Assembly: GCA_904063045.1 (NCBI GenBank) | Contig: CAJFCJ010000006.1 | Span: 992,001 to 1,056,000 of the forward strand | Direction of reading: 5' to 3' | Origin: Dimorphilus gyrociliatus | Taxonomy: Eukaryota; Annelida; Polychaeta; Dinophilidae | DNA length: 64,000 nt | Part shown: positions 35,401-47,597 of the stretch, piece after piece | Layout of the letters: every line of letters begins with the position of its first letter | Numbering within the stretch: position 1 is the first letter of the stretch | Position numbers and translations under genes: made by a program | The notes under the pieces: generated by a model | Databases searched by the model: none | What the model was told of the DNA's origin: nothing | What the model saw: only the letters and a program-made list of their open reading frames with translations

Positions 35401-37192
35401 AGAAAAGCTTAATGCAAACGTCTCAAAGCAGAGACGCTATTTGAAGGCTGAAAATGCAAAGGTCAACCACTATCAACTGAGACTTCTTCCTGTTCATACA
35501 AATGAACTAGATATATTAAATGTGTCTGGTTGCCGATATTTAAGACACAATAGAGTTGCTGTTTGTCTATTCTCTTTCACAAAATTACATAAGTGCGCTA
35601 ATGAGATGAAAGTGGGAGACTTTGCCCATTTTGTCACCAATTTACACAGAACAATTGACATCGTTCTGGAATCTAAGAAAGTATGTCTAGCGGGGCAAAT
35701 TGGACAATCTCAATTAGCATTATGTGGATTGTCTGCTTTTACCAATCAACCAGTTCGTAATATGATTGAGGTGATGTTTTTATTACGATCAGCTGTGGAG
35801 CGCGAATCTTCAAAAGTAGAGATATCAACTCAAAATGCAGTAAAATCAACAATTGATGTTGACGTTGGACTACAGTTAGGTATTCATGTTGGCCCAATCT
35901 CTACACTAAGCTTTCAGATAGTTCTAAATCATATCTGTTTTGTTGGAAATGCTATTACAATTGCATCAGTTGTTAAATCGCTCTCTGTTCCCAATAAGAT
36001 AATAGTAACAAATTCTGTCAGGGAAGCTTTATCATTCGAAAATGAATATGACTGGCAACCTGCTTTTAAATTGATAATTAACTATTCCATGTCGCAATTT
36101 GTAAGTGTCAGTTTTATATGAACTTGTTTTAAAAAGTCCTTAGTTACCAACTTCATTAGACTAGGTCCGAATATGTGTGCTATTCTGTTAATTATAAAAA
36201 GACGAAAATAACGACCCCTAAGCAAATTGTTGAGATTGTTAAAGCCTCCCACGATCCTCCTGTAATAATTCTGGAAGAAGAAGATGAAATTAGCTGTGAT
36301 GAGACCCTGAGCGGGTTTGTCCAACTTGAACCTGTTGCCGTACCAACACCCGAACAAACTAAAAATTTATATTCGAAATTAGGTTTTTAATGTTATAATA
36401 TGATAAAAATAAGCGGATTTCTTACAATAATGCGTTTTTACAGAAAAAATGCCATCTGAAGAAGTCAGCGAGAAGCAAACTCCTAATGGTTCTGTTGTGG
36501 AGGAAACTATTTCTTCTATAAATGATAGGAATGAACGGGAAAGCTATAAAACAACCTTAACGTCCAGAAAGTCGTCGTCTGAAAAAATGTACAACTTGAA
36601 AGAAGCAATTGCGGTATATTTAATCAACACATTAAGACTATTAACAGTTTAACAGCTTTATCGGTTGAATACTTCAATCTAACACACTTAATGGCCTTGA
36701 GAAGTTTTTTAATATTCCTCTTCTATAAATACAGTAAATAATTAAAAAAACTGCTCTTAGGGTCCCAGCGGATTGTCCGAAAAATCAGATAGACGACCAG
36801 ACACTGCAATTGCTGCAGAGGAAGAATGGAAAAGTTTACAAATGAATTTACAAACGGAAATTTTATTAACTCCCAAGCTCCCTTCGAAGATAACAGGAAG
36901 GATAGGAACGCCTTCATTAAAAGCTGATTATTCTGACGAGCCCGATTTAAAGACATTAGCTGAATCAAGTAAAAGTACAATATCTACTTCAGCAAAAAGA
37001 TCTATTACAGTACAAACACAACAATCAACATTAAAGGAGCTAAAGGATGTAGAGACTTTAATTGAAAACCCACAGGTTTTTCAAAGAGATGATGTAATAT
37101 CAAAAAATTATTGTATTATATCAACTCAAACGAAGAGAAGTGTATTGTATAGATTAAAGACATCACACGAACGATTTAAGCCGTTCTATTAA
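32480..37192 (+). CDS. Receptor guanylate cyclase family protein with a degenerate cyclase domain
   Basis: Predicted 1295-residue single-pass receptor. Exons: 32480-32662, 32732-32880, 32956-33157, 33216-33390, 33444-33551, 33616-33776, 33858-34210, 34259-34568, 34623-34925, 34982-36100, 36160-36382, 36444-36613 and 36761-37192; phases agree throughout. An N-terminal hydrophobic segment precedes an ANF-receptor-like ectodomain (for example YMRWEKLSVVYSTSE). The transmembrane helix lies at about 445-465. A kinase-homology domain follows (YCQKGSLQEVL, HGRLRSSNCLID, ISDFGLNAL, LWTAPELLR), then a linker and a cyclase-like domain at about 839-1015. The cyclase fold is traceable through LQLGIHVGPIS and the ICFVGNAITIAS region, but the metal-binding Asp positions and the Asn/Arg of NTASRME are replaced. 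A ~260-residue acidic, Ser/Thr-rich tail ends the protein. Catalysis is therefore unlikely; a scaffolding or ligand-sensing role is inference. The first exon is the least certain. Confidence 0.85.
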
Positions 37193-39273
37193 AATAATAG
37201 AAAAGAGGGGAATAGAAAGAAAGGAATAGAGATGTAAACGGAAAAGAAGACGAAGAAAAAAGATATATATATATATACATAAATTTATATATTTAAAAAA
37301 TCTTAAAATAAATAATATAAAGAAAAAAAAAAGGAAATTTGGCAAGTATAGAGCATGCCTGAAAGAAGATTTAGTTCTGTTGTTTTAAAGTAAACAGACA
37401 ACTTCTATTTACGAAAGAAATTTAAAGTAAAGTTTGTTCTCTAAAGTCACGTAAGACGACGAATTAGAGAAAACTCATTCAAATTTTAGTATAATATATG
37501 AAAATTCAATTAAGTAAAAATAGAATTTCTTTTTTTTTTTACATTGTTATATATGAAAGAAAAACTGCTTGTAAATGATTAATACAGTATAATTACCTTA
37601 AATATACCAAATGTACAAGTTTGTTATCTAGGTCATATGTTGATAGGTATGTTTATAAATTAGGAGGTTATATATATACTGCATACAATGAATAGATAAT
37701 GAATAGGTTATACAGCAGGTAGAACAATTAAATAATATCTTATCTATAATTTACATTTCAGTACTTTTAAATAGAGTAAAACATGAAAGTAATGATAGCA
37801 ACTTATTTCTATAGCTGGAAAATTTTTCTAGGTGTGACAGTAATTATCCATACGCTTCTAACGAACACAATTTACAAAAGAAAAATAACATTATATGAAA
37901 TATATTAATCATCCTCCCTTTCATTTTTATTCTATTGTGTACTATGTATTAATATAGTATATACAGGTATATTAATTGTGTTATACTCTATTTATTTGCA
38001 GTTTGTTCAGTCTATATAAATGTACAGTATATCTTCAATATATTTTAAATAATATCGTATGATATTAACATAAAAGTTTGTTTCTTTTTCATCTTTCTCC
38101 CTCTCCCTCTCTCTCTTTCTCCCTATCTCTTTTCCTAAACTCTATTTTCTATTTTTTATTAAATATAAGATAATTTATTCAGATTGTCTTAAATGCAATA
38201 TTACTCTTTACATAAAAACTCTCCCCCTACACGCCATCTAATAAAAAAAACTACTAGAAACAAAATCTCAGCAGTAATAGATTTCCTTTTACTTGTTTGT
38301 TTTCCTTGTCTTACCTGAGTTCGCATTATTTATGGAAATAGCTTGTCGTATGGTTAGGAGTAGGAATTACTCTAAGAGAAGGATAAAAGAAACATGTATT
38401 TTATCCTTCTAAAGATGATTAGTACGGTAAGAATTCGTTTAGTTTGTAAAATGCATAGATTGTAAAATGGAATTCTTACATTTAAATGATATAACTCTAC
38501 AGAGCCTGTATTTTCAGGAATTAAATAAAAAGAAGGTCTAATATTGAATTATTTGGAAATTTATGTTGAAACTTCCTTTATTAATATTAATGATGCCATG
38601 AAACTTTATTGAAGTAGAAGAACTATCATTTCTTTTTAGCATACCGCCAATATTTGTGTTCAAAACATACCAAACATAGATATTTTAATTCGTGTAGTTG
38701 TATAATAGACTTTATTGAAAATATTATATACCTGTCTCATTTATGTCATATTTACGAATAAAAATCTGTTTCTTTTTGCAACAGCACGTCTTGAGGCTTG
38801 AAAAATAATTATTTGCAGCTTTTTCTGCTAATATATCTATAATGAAGCGTTTATTAAAGTATCACGTATGTCTAATTTATTTATGTGCAGATAATAAAGA
38901 AAATGGCTATTTATAATTTTGAATAAACTTAATTTAGAAAAATCTATAAAGGTTTTTAATTGGTAAACTTCACTTTGTTGTTTCTTTGGAAAATTAATGA
39001 ATTCATTAGAAGATGTTGACGAGAGTTTTAGATTTGTGTTACTCTTAGCATGACTGGTTTCTGTCAACAATCGAAAAAATACTTTGATTTTGAGCTGAGG
39101 GAAGCGGTACCTTATTTCCCGAATCGGTGTTTAGATCGATTTATTTAAGAACTCGTGGTTTGATATTTTTATTAACTACAGGCAGAAAACGATGAAATAA
39201 CAATGAAAATTTTAAATTACGACGATTCTTATTAATAATAATAGACACTTTGCGCTTAGTAAATATTTAAAAT
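37193..39273. other. Intergenic region, receptor to NOA1
   Basis: About 2.1 kb of AT-rich sequence with CT-rich patches (about 38095-38130) and short AT runs. I see no exon, RNA gene or mobile element. The 3' end carries the NOA1 promoter. Confidence 0.55.
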
Positions 39274-41734
39274 ATGGCGTGCAATGCCTTGTTTAAATTT
39301 AGATTTTCATACTACCGGTATTTTCGTTCGATGAGGTATACCTCAACTAAAGCTAGAAAGTTAAATGTAACTGTACCAAATAAAGAATCACCAGAAAAGT
39401 TTGAACCATCTACCGCGGCTGAACTTTTTATATCAAACGAACGCGAACGGATTTTAAATGAAACTGCTGTGGATTTCAACAGACTCGAAAAACTCTTTGA
39501 ACAATTTGACATTATAGATGAAACAAAAAAAATTGAAGAAAGTAATACTACGAAGCCAAAAAATTTACCATCTCAGCCATCAAAAATTATTGAGGCAATT
39601 GAAAATATTGAATTTGATAGTGAAAACTTTGCAGAATCCATAACGTTGGCTTCTACCAGAGATGTTCAAGGTATTTTAAATGAAAAGAAAAAGCCACTTT
39701 TACGCGGTAGTCCAGATCCTACAACTCCCATTAGCAAAACTCCCTGTGGAGGATGCGGAGCTTTCCTTCATTGCCAGAATCCAGGAATTCCGGGCTATAT
39801 GCCATCGGAGCAGTTCAAAATTATTCCTTCTTATGAACTAAGGAGCCATATATGTCAGAGATGTTTTATGATGAAAGAACTGAATGTCGTAACCGATTTA
39901 GCTTTGCCACCAGAAGAATATGAAAATGTAATCAAAGAGATAGAGAATAAAAATCATTTATCTATAATAGTAGTAGACCTCTTGGACATGCCAAATTCAT
40001 TATATGCAGGTTTCAAACAGCTAATAAATAAAAAACAACCAGTTTATGTGCTAGGAAACAAAGTAGATTTAATCCCGAAAGATGCTCCCGGTAGGTAAAT
40101 AAACATCAATATAAAACAGATAATGACCCTTAGCATCCTCATCCAGGTTATTTGAAGAGGATCAATAATACGCTCAGACATTATTGCCAGAAACTGAACA
40201 TTGCTCCTCAAAATAAAATTCACTATCTTGGATTAATAAGTGCTAAAACTGGTTACGGTATTGAAGACTTAGTAACCAAATTACTAAAGGATTGGAAGAG
40301 AAAGGGTAAATACTTAGAATGAGTGCCAAACGGGCTAATCGCCTTCTACAATTTGTTTTTTAAGGTGATATCTACATCTATGGCTGTACAAACTCTGGAA
40401 AATCAACGCTTTTTAACATTCTTCTAAAGTCAGACTATTGCGATAACTGGTCAAAAAATTTTGTATTACCTGCAAGCACTTCAAATTGGCCAGGTTTTTA
40501 AAAAACTTGTACTTATTTTTTACTTATACATATTATATATAATAGTTTTTATATAGGAACAACTCTAAATCTCTTAAAATTTCCTATTATGGAACCGGCT
40601 GATTGGAAGATAGCAAAACGGGAAAAGCGCCTCAAAAGATTATATAACGAAGAGAGAGAGGAGAAGAGAATAGAGAATAAAAGACAAAAGGATTTAAGAA
40701 CTTCTCCGTTATACGGAGAAATCGAGTCAACTTTACTACCTCATCAGCTACTTATAGAAAACGAAAACGATATGAGTTTTCTTATATCGGATAGTACATA
40801 TGAATATAATTCTGAAAGTAATTCAGTTCAAGCTAAAATTGATGATCCAAATTCATTTAAAGCTGCAAAATATGATGACGACAAGTTTAAGAAACAGAAA
40901 TTTTGGTGCTACGATACACCTGGATTAGTAAATCCAGATCAAGTAAATACAGCAATTTCTTTTGTTTATATTATGTATGAAAAAATACTAAATTGACTCT
41001 AAATAGATCATCAACAATCTAACTCAAGAGGAATTAGCGGCCATTATGCCGGTTAAATTAATAAAGCCAAGAACTTTTCTTATCAAGCCAAAACAAGTTC
41101 TTTTTGCTTCTGGGTTAGGAAGAGTAGATGTTGTAGAGGTATAAACTGTATTTATTTTTCTTTAATAAGAAATTAAAGTCTTTTTATTAACTTGAAGGCA
41201 AATACTTCTATCTACTTAACATTGTTTGCCCAAAATAACCTTCCGGTTTTTATTAAAAAATATGGAAGGGAAGCTGATGATTTTTACGAAGAGCATATTG
41301 GTTCAGAGACTCTAACAGTCTGTATTATATAACTTACATGTTATTTTTTGATAATTTAACATAATCTATTGATATAGGCTCCATTAGGCGATTCTGATCG
41401 TCTAAATACACTGTCAAGTTTGATAGGTAAAGAATTCGTTATCACTGGGATTGGTTGGACAGAGAGTGTTGTTGATATAACTTTATCTTCTTTAGGTATG
41501 AAAAATAAAATGATTTGCTGTTTTTCCTCAAAAATATTTAATAATCAACGTAAAATTTTAGGATGGTTTAGCATAACTGCAGGAACAGGAATGACCGTTA
41601 AATTAAGAGTTTACACCCCTGGGGGTGTTGGTATTCACCAAAGAGAATCGCCCATATTACCATTTGCAATTAACAATAAAGGAAAAAGATTAAAGCAAAG
41701 TCAAGAATATTCTCAACTTTCCCAACAGTTATAA
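39274..41734 (+). CDS. NOA1: NOA1-type mitochondrial circularly permuted GTPase (YqeH family)
   Basis: GTPase needed for mitochondrial ribosome assembly and translation. Exons: 39274-40090, 40147-40305, 40365-40493, 40557-40942, 41007-41138, 41198-41317, 41378-41495 and 41562-41734, giving about 677 residues. The N-terminus is basic and presequence-like. A zinc-binding treble-clef follows (CGGCGAFLHC ... HICQRCF). The G motifs occur in permuted order: NKVD (G4), SAKTGYG (G5), GCTNSGKST (G1), then DTPG (G3), the hallmark of YqeH/NOA1. The C-terminal part matches the RNA-binding region of the family. The last intron (41496-41561) is 66 bp, a multiple of three without a stop, so its retention would add 22 residues in frame. 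Convergent with the VWA gene 177 bp away. Confidence 0.93.
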
Positions 41735-41911
41735 TATATTGACTTCAAAAAAGACTTTTTAAGGTTTATCAGTTACCATCATTGATATTTACTTTGTATT
41801 CACATAGATTTTGAAAATTTGCATTATTCAATATATATATATATATATATAATTGACAACATAAAGCATATAAACATTTTTATAAAATTGTTAATTTGAT
41901 TAAACTGGTCC

Positions 41912-42943
41912 CTAACTTTTAAACAGAGAAAATTTGGATTTCTTTGCCATACGCTTGCATTGCGCTTGATTTATACTTAACTTTTCAACAGCGTAAGATT
42001 CATCTACCACAGCGAGTTTGTCACCAAGATCATCATAATCAGTTGTCTTATAGTCAGAATTGTAAGCTGCAAGACTACTGACTTCCGAAAGAGCTTGACA
42101 ATGCCTAGGAGCCTGATAATTCTGACCGCCCCACCTGCATTGAGCAGTTGTAGCATGACCAAGGGCTTCTTCTATCTTACCAGCAAGGATATCGTCAGAA
42201 ATTTCTTTTTTACCATTGTCAGTCGCCTGCTTAACAACGTCGTCTACTTTCCCCTGTAATTTCTCCAGACTAATTTGTTCTTGAGCTGAACCGATTATTA
42301 CTTTTGCCAGAAGCCTTGCGTTTGCCAAGGGTATAAATTGTCCTCCAGTTATGTGAGCTATTGTCATAAAAAAATCTCTACACTTTACAGCCAGTGACCC
42401 ACATCCGACTGTATATAAAGTTATTCCTTTTTGGGCAAGTTCTCTTGTAATGTTGATGGGATCTAATCCATCTGGACAACCTCCAGGGAAACCATCTCCA
42501 TGACTTCCTAAGCCATGCGGAGGAGCATCGGATATCATAATGCATATTTTAGTTGATTTTTCTCTCCAATTTAGCTTAAGAAGTTGATGCAATGCATCAG
42601 TTACAGCTTCAGGAGCATCGCCTCCTCCAGATGCAGCGCTTTGGGACAACCATTTTTTCATTTCACCAATAGATGAAACAAAATCATGAGTCCTAGTAAC
42701 AAACGACTTATCCTGTGGAGGATGGTCTCTGTACTCAACAAGACTCAATTTAATATCACTCTTTTCTGAAGCTACAATTTCTTCACAAATATTCCAAATG
42801 CTATCTTTGGCTGCCGCAATATATGAACCCATACTGCCAGTACAATCCATAGCGAAAGCCAAATCTAAAACAGAACTGTCATGTTCAGCCAACGACGGCT
42901 GACCAACAGATTCAACATTAATCGAGTTATCACTCTGAGCCAT
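41912..42943 (-). CDS. VWA-domain protein, VwkA-like
   Basis: Intronless 343-residue protein. A von Willebrand factor A domain covers about residues 25-230, with the metal-ion-dependent adhesion site in MDCTGSM (Asp33, Thr35, Ser37), a later Thr/Gly-rich loop (SAASGGGDAPEAVTDALH) and the ISDAPPHG strand. No signal peptide or transmembrane segment is seen, so it should be intracellular. The VWA domain resembles that of the alpha-kinase VwkA of Dictyostelium and related animal hypothetical proteins, but no kinase domain is present here. Partner and function are unknown. A basic C-terminus (KRMAKKSKFSLFKS) ends the protein. Confidence 0.88.
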   Translation of the reverse strand: MAQSDNSINVESVGQPSLAEHDSSVLDLAFAMDCTGSMGSYIAAAKDSIWNICEEIVASEKSDIKLSLVEYRDHPPQDKSFVTRTHDFVSSIGEMKKWLSQSAASGGGDAPEAVTDALHQLLKLNWREKSTKICIMISDAPPHGLGSHGDGFPGGCPDGLDPINITRELAQKGITLYTVGCGSLAVKCRDFFMTIAHITGGQFIPLANARLLAKVIIGSAQEQISLEKLQGKVDDVVKQATDNGKKEISDDILAGKIEEALGHATTAQCRWGGQNYQAPRHCQALSEVSSLAAYNSDYKTTDYDDLGDKLAVVDESYAVEKLSINQAQCKRMAKKSKFSLFKS

Positions 42944-43722
42944 GTTTCTTTTCTATTGCTTAGAAAGTAAAATTTGCAGCAAATCTGACTTGAATCAAGC
43001 TTTGATCTGATATGAAAACTAAGAAGCAGTGAGCCGCTTTATACAATTTATCTAAACTTGCGAAACGTTTATACTATATTGCAAATTATGACTAACGATC
43101 ATTCATACACATCAAACCTGCTGCCAAACACTATTATGAGAGGAAACTACCTAGATGAGTCATAAGCAAATATGTTCAACGCAAGCAATTTCTTTCGATT
43201 GCGCAATATCTACGTAACATAATTTAAATATTTAGGCTTCATTAATGATGTTTATATGTAATGTGTCATATCAATTTTATTTCCCAACGTAAAACTCTTT
43301 CATTTGTATTTTATCTTTTTTTGAATCATAAACAACAATAATTCATACAGATTTGTTTTCATTGTTACTTTCCTTTCGTAATCTTCTCAGAAGAATTAAT
43401 ATAGTTAATATTAAATTCTAGTAAAAAGAAAAACAAGGAAAAAAGAAAATAAAATCGAAAGTAGAGCTTATATTTTTTAATATCTTTTAGATTTGAAAAA
43501 AAAACAGGATATATATTAAGATGTAAAAGGTATACATATCTAGTTTATATTCTTTGGGATAGGGGATTTGAATTTTTTATAATAAATCTTTACAAAGTAG
43601 ACTCTGCTTAAGATTTTGTTTTTATTTTGGTTTAATCTTAAAAAAGAAAGGAAAGGAAGAAAGTATATTCTCTCTATCTTCTCTTTTTTTTATCTTCTGA
43701 AAGATGTGTACTCCTTTTATTG
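42944..43722. other. Intergenic region between VWA gene and EDC3
   Basis: Contains the promoter of the VWA gene and the 3' UTR of EDC3 (both minus strand). AT-rich, with no exon seen. Confidence 0.5.
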
Positions 43723-45403
43723 TTATTCCCTTTTGTAGATTGGTATGACGTATTTATGACCGAAAGGTGATTGATACGATATCCCAACCTGCCTGAAAAC
43801 TTGCTTGGGAATAGCTACATCGGATAGGTACATTTTGCCACTGAATTCCGACAATTTTAGAGGAAGTCCTAAACTTAGTGAGCACTTGGGATTCAAAGCT
43901 GGCTTGTGAGGTTCCTGCGGTGGATCCAAAGCTATGATAGGTGTCCTTAATTTCTCTGCCCAAATCTTTGCTTCAATACACCAACTATGTCGTTGATTCG
44001 CGTCAGTACTACGGTGGGAATCAACGCCGCTAATTACCATATCAACCGTGTCCTTCGGTAGGTCTGCAACGCTCCTGATAAAATTTGATCCGGTTGACAT
44101 GTATATCCTAATTTCATTCTCGAGGATTGAACAATATCCGGCCGAAACAGATTTCGGAACAAAAAGCGTTACTTTAATACCGTGGCAGGATAGCTGTCTA
44201 GCGCAATTAATGGCCAATGCCCCCTCAGGATGCGGTCCGGCCAGGACAACAACAAAAGGAGTTTGATGAGCGTTTGCGGGATTTAGTCGATTCGCACCTC
44301 CTAATAAGTTCATTACCATTTCAGCTGCAGATCTACCACACATTTCAAGACGTTTTTCAACAGTAACCCCAAGTTCGGCGGCCTTTTCAAATAAATCAAT
44401 CCTCTTAGCCAAACTTATTGCGGGTATAACAATTCCAGAATCTGATGAATTTTGTGAAGGTATAATATAAAACATAAACATAGTAAGACTCTATTGTCGT
44501 TACCTGTTAAATAAGAAGAATTGATACTAGAATCACCAATTCGAATCTGTTTCAACTCGGAATCTGCCGAAGCTATCACATTTTCATCACATCTGTAGGA
44601 TTTTTTAGGAGTTTCTTTCATTATATCTTTACCCTCAATTTTTTCAAATTCTGCTTTCTTATCAAATAATTTATGATTCTTCTCGAAATCAAATTCTTCG
44701 TGATAAGATTTAACATTATCATTAAATGTTTCAGACCAAGGTGTTCGCCTATGGGAGTCTTTTCTATTATTACCGCCTTTTCTTCCCTGTCCTTGGCACA
44801 TAGGACTCAAACGTTTCGAAGGGGATTGATGCGATTTCCCTTGAACACAGTTGGCTGGAGATTTTAATTGTTCTTTTCTCTTCTCCTTGAGTTCTTTATC
44901 GCTATTATATTTTTCGGATTTTGTAGGTTTTTGAAAGTTAAAAACAGTGTTCTTAAGCATTTCTTTAGCTTCTTTTGCGCTTTTCAGTAATCTTAGATTT
45001 ACAATATCTGGAGCTCTGTAAAGGAACAACACTCGTTTGGAATATTTTTTTTATCTTAACAGAAACACTATTTAAATGTAACAGGAGCCTTTTTTTGTTA
45101 TTTGTCAAATTCTGAATTGTATAGATAAGATGTCTACTGCAACTTCAAAATAGTAATAATAACAGCAATAAAGCTTCAATAGCATCTATGCATAAACTAG
45201 AGAATATATTAATAATGTTTGTATAAAAAGAATGCTTACAGAATGGTTACTTTCGGCATATCGCATTGTACACCGTTGTGAAACGCGTGAGATATCGTGA
45301 GAGCCTGATGAACCGGATCAATACTATCAATTATCCCTTGATATGTTCCCAGTTGTTCAACGCATTCTATAGATACCATGCATCCAATATATTCTGTAGA
45401 CAT
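43723..45403 (-). CDS. EDC3: Enhancer of mRNA-decapping protein 3
   Basis: P-body scaffold that links the DCP2 decapping enzyme with the helicase DDX6. Minus-strand exons are 45403-45240, 45015-44504 and 44441-43723, giving 464 residues. The first exon encodes the divergent LSm domain (MSTEYIGCMVSIECVEQLG ... HNGVQCDMPKVT), which aligns with the family start. A charged low-complexity linker carries the FDF motif (EEFDFEKNHKLFDKKAEF) that binds DDX6. The last exon encodes the YjeF-N domain (KAAELGVTVEKRLEMCGRSA ... LAGPHPEGALAINCARQL), which dimerises the protein. The intron between exons 2 and 3 is 62 bp; read through, it breaks the frame, so the two long open frames are one gene. Confidence 0.95.
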
Positions 45404-45928
45404 TTTCTTGGCTTATATTTGATTATAGTACGATTAAAACACAGAAATTATTGATCAATCTGTTTACAAGCGGTCAGTAAAATATACTTGATTCCTGATA
45501 CCAGTTTTTATAAACACATATTTTTTTGGCGCCAAATGTTTCACACTTACCTTATATTTTCAATTTGTTCGTAAATGTGCGAACAACTCTTAACTGAATG
45601 GTCAGAAACCGTTCTAAAATTCTCAACTTACGTAAGACAAATGAAGATCTCTTGTAATATATTATCTTTGAAAAAAAAACAATTGGTTAAACATGATCGT
45701 TTTATTCTTGCAGACATTTAAGAGGCTTAATGTAAAGCAATAAATTGATAGGGTAACAATAGCTAACGAAGACGGTGACATTAAAAGTTTCTTTCAAGTA
45801 AAAATGACAAGATAATATAGAAGACTTACAACATCCTGGAAATTATTTTATACCGTGCTTTATCTTCTAAGTGGAAGAGTAAATTATTTTATTGATCATG
45901 AAACGTAAAGATTCTAATATACAAAATC
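45404..45928. promoter_or_regulatory. Divergent promoter region, EDC3 and orphan gene
   Basis: 525 bp between the start codons of EDC3 (minus) and the small gene at 45929 (plus). No exon was seen. No TATA box could be assigned. Confidence 0.4.
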
Positions 45929-46439
45929 ATGGCGGATACATGTCTACTCAATATTGCTTTGGAAAATTATAAAGAAGAAAAACTATTTGCAGATGTACAA
46001 TCGGTAAATTCTAACGTTTCAACAGAGAATAAAATCAATTTGGATGATACAAATGAAGTTTGGAAGACATCAGAATCAAATCATTTACAATTGTCATTAA
46101 AGGACGTATATCCATATAAATTCGAGGACAATCTACCAGTAAGAATGAATCCTTTATTCGATAACGAAGCTGCTTTTGGATCTGAAGATGTATAAACTTT
46201 TCACATGTTGTTAAAAATATGATTAATTTTTTTAAAATTAACAGCAACTTTCAAACGTCAGCTTCAATTCAGATATAACAGTTCTACAAGTTAAGAAAAA
46301 TTTAGCTATTAAAGTCTTGATTGATAAAATCAAGCGAAAAAGAAGGAAAAAGAAAATTAAGTTAATGATTTTATCGTTGATAATTTTCTTGAGCATTTTA
46401 ACAATTATAATTATAACTTTAGGCATTCTTTTAAAATAA
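45929..46439 (+). CDS. Orphan small tail-anchored membrane protein
   Basis: Predicted 151-residue protein I do not recognise. Exons 45929-46189 and 46245-46439 flank a 55 bp intron (phase 0). The first ~110 residues are hydrophilic and acidic with no known domain. A strongly basic stretch (KIKRKRRKKKIK) precedes one C-terminal hydrophobic segment (LMILSLIIFLSILTIIIITL) followed by only a few residues. This is the layout of a tail-anchored or type II protein of the ER or outer mitochondrial membrane; that is inference. The terminal codons overlap the HSCB stop codon on the other strand by 9 bp. The match of splice sites, frame and a single clear membrane segment supports a real gene, but there is no homology support. 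Confidence 0.6.
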
Positions 46440-47261
46440 ATGTCTTATTTTATCGCTTATCTTATTATCAATATTCATTATATATCTTAGTTCAATTAAC
46501 AATTTTTTAGCATTTTTCAGTTCTCTTTTTTCAAAAGCGTCTTTCAAAGAAGAAATGATTGACTCGATTCTTAATTTATTTTCTTTATCCAATTCCATAA
46601 GGGATACCTCATCATTGGAACTTTCAATTTCCTCATTTATTTCCATCATACTTAACAAAAATTCTGGTTCGGCAATAGTTTCATCTTCTTCAAGGTAGAC
46701 TTTGTTTTGCTCAAGTAGGTAAACTCCTCTGTCGAGAGGTTTTTGCAAAGTTGTATAGGCTTTATTTATCAGAGAACTTTGCTGTTCAGAATATTCTTTT
46801 TCCACCTATAAAAAGTTGAAACTTGATATTGTATACTCATTTTTTTTCGTTTCACTAATTAATAATTAATTTACCGGTGATTTATTCGCAAATTTATCGG
46901 GATGTAGTCGCCTCTGTAAGTCCTTAAATTTTGTAGATAGGTCTTCGTTATCAACTTGAAAAGTTTCTTCAATATCCATTACTTTAAAAAAATTCTCGTT
47001 TATAGGGGGTTGTATCACTCCACATTCACAAAAAAATTGCTCAGCTTGTTTGTGAATGATTCTTTGACATTTCCAGCAAGATCTCGTGCAATAAGATTTT
47101 TTTGAAAGTTGCATCAGTTTCTGATTACCTGGAGTCTCAGAATTGTTATCTTTTTTAAAAGTAGAGAAATCATTCCTTCTCACCACCTTCGATAATTCAT
47201 TTATAGTTGAATTATCATATTTTCTCAACAAACTAAAACAACGCGATACACGATTATACAT
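46431..47261 (-). CDS. HSCB: Mitochondrial iron-sulfur co-chaperone HscB (J protein)
   Basis: J-domain co-chaperone that hands ISCU-bound iron-sulfur clusters to the mitochondrial Hsp70. Minus-strand exons are 47261-46875 and 46805-46431, giving 253 residues. ATG 47261 is chosen: the open frame continues upstream without another ATG, and MYNRVSRCFSLLRKYD looks like a mitochondrial presequence. A metazoan-type N-terminal zinc-binding segment has C-x2-C (CWKC) and a C-x-C (CECG) where a second C-x2-C is usual. The J domain has the HPD triad in RRLHPDKFANKS. The C-terminal three-helix scaffold-binding domain follows (LSMMEINEEIESS). It is divergent to GPANK1 (336 bp between start codons). Confidence 0.93.
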
Positions 47262-47597
47262 TTGATAAAATTTTTCACAACATGCAACCTTGACTTTTGA
47301 CAAAATACTCGTTCTTTTGTACCAGTTTACAGCCAAATGTACGATTTTTTACGATCACGATATTTTAATCGAGCTCGCAGTAATTATTAATTTGGCCCTA
47401 TATATATATAATCGATTTTTAAAAAAAGCCGATATATCTATATAATCCCATAGATCAGTTGGTTGACTTCCGGATATTGAGAAAGCATAGGCTACGATTA
47501 CTTAGTTTAAAACGTTTAGCTTACTCAGTAAGTCTCATTATATCTATATATATCTATATATATATATGATTGTCTTGCAAAGACAATTGTGCTCAAA
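47262..47597. promoter_or_regulatory. Divergent promoter region, HSCB and GPANK1
   Basis: 336 bp between opposite start codons. Contains short AT runs (47400-47412, about 47540-47568). Likely a bidirectional promoter; no specific element was identified. Confidence 0.4.

Noticed and set aside
43754-43963. Overlapping second frame within the EDC3 YjeF-N exon
   Set aside because: The main frame matches EDC3 throughout; the other has no similarity.
47262-47336. Longer HSCB N-terminus in an open frame
   Set aside because: No ATG occurs in the extension; the first ATG is 47261 and gives a good mitochondrial presequence.
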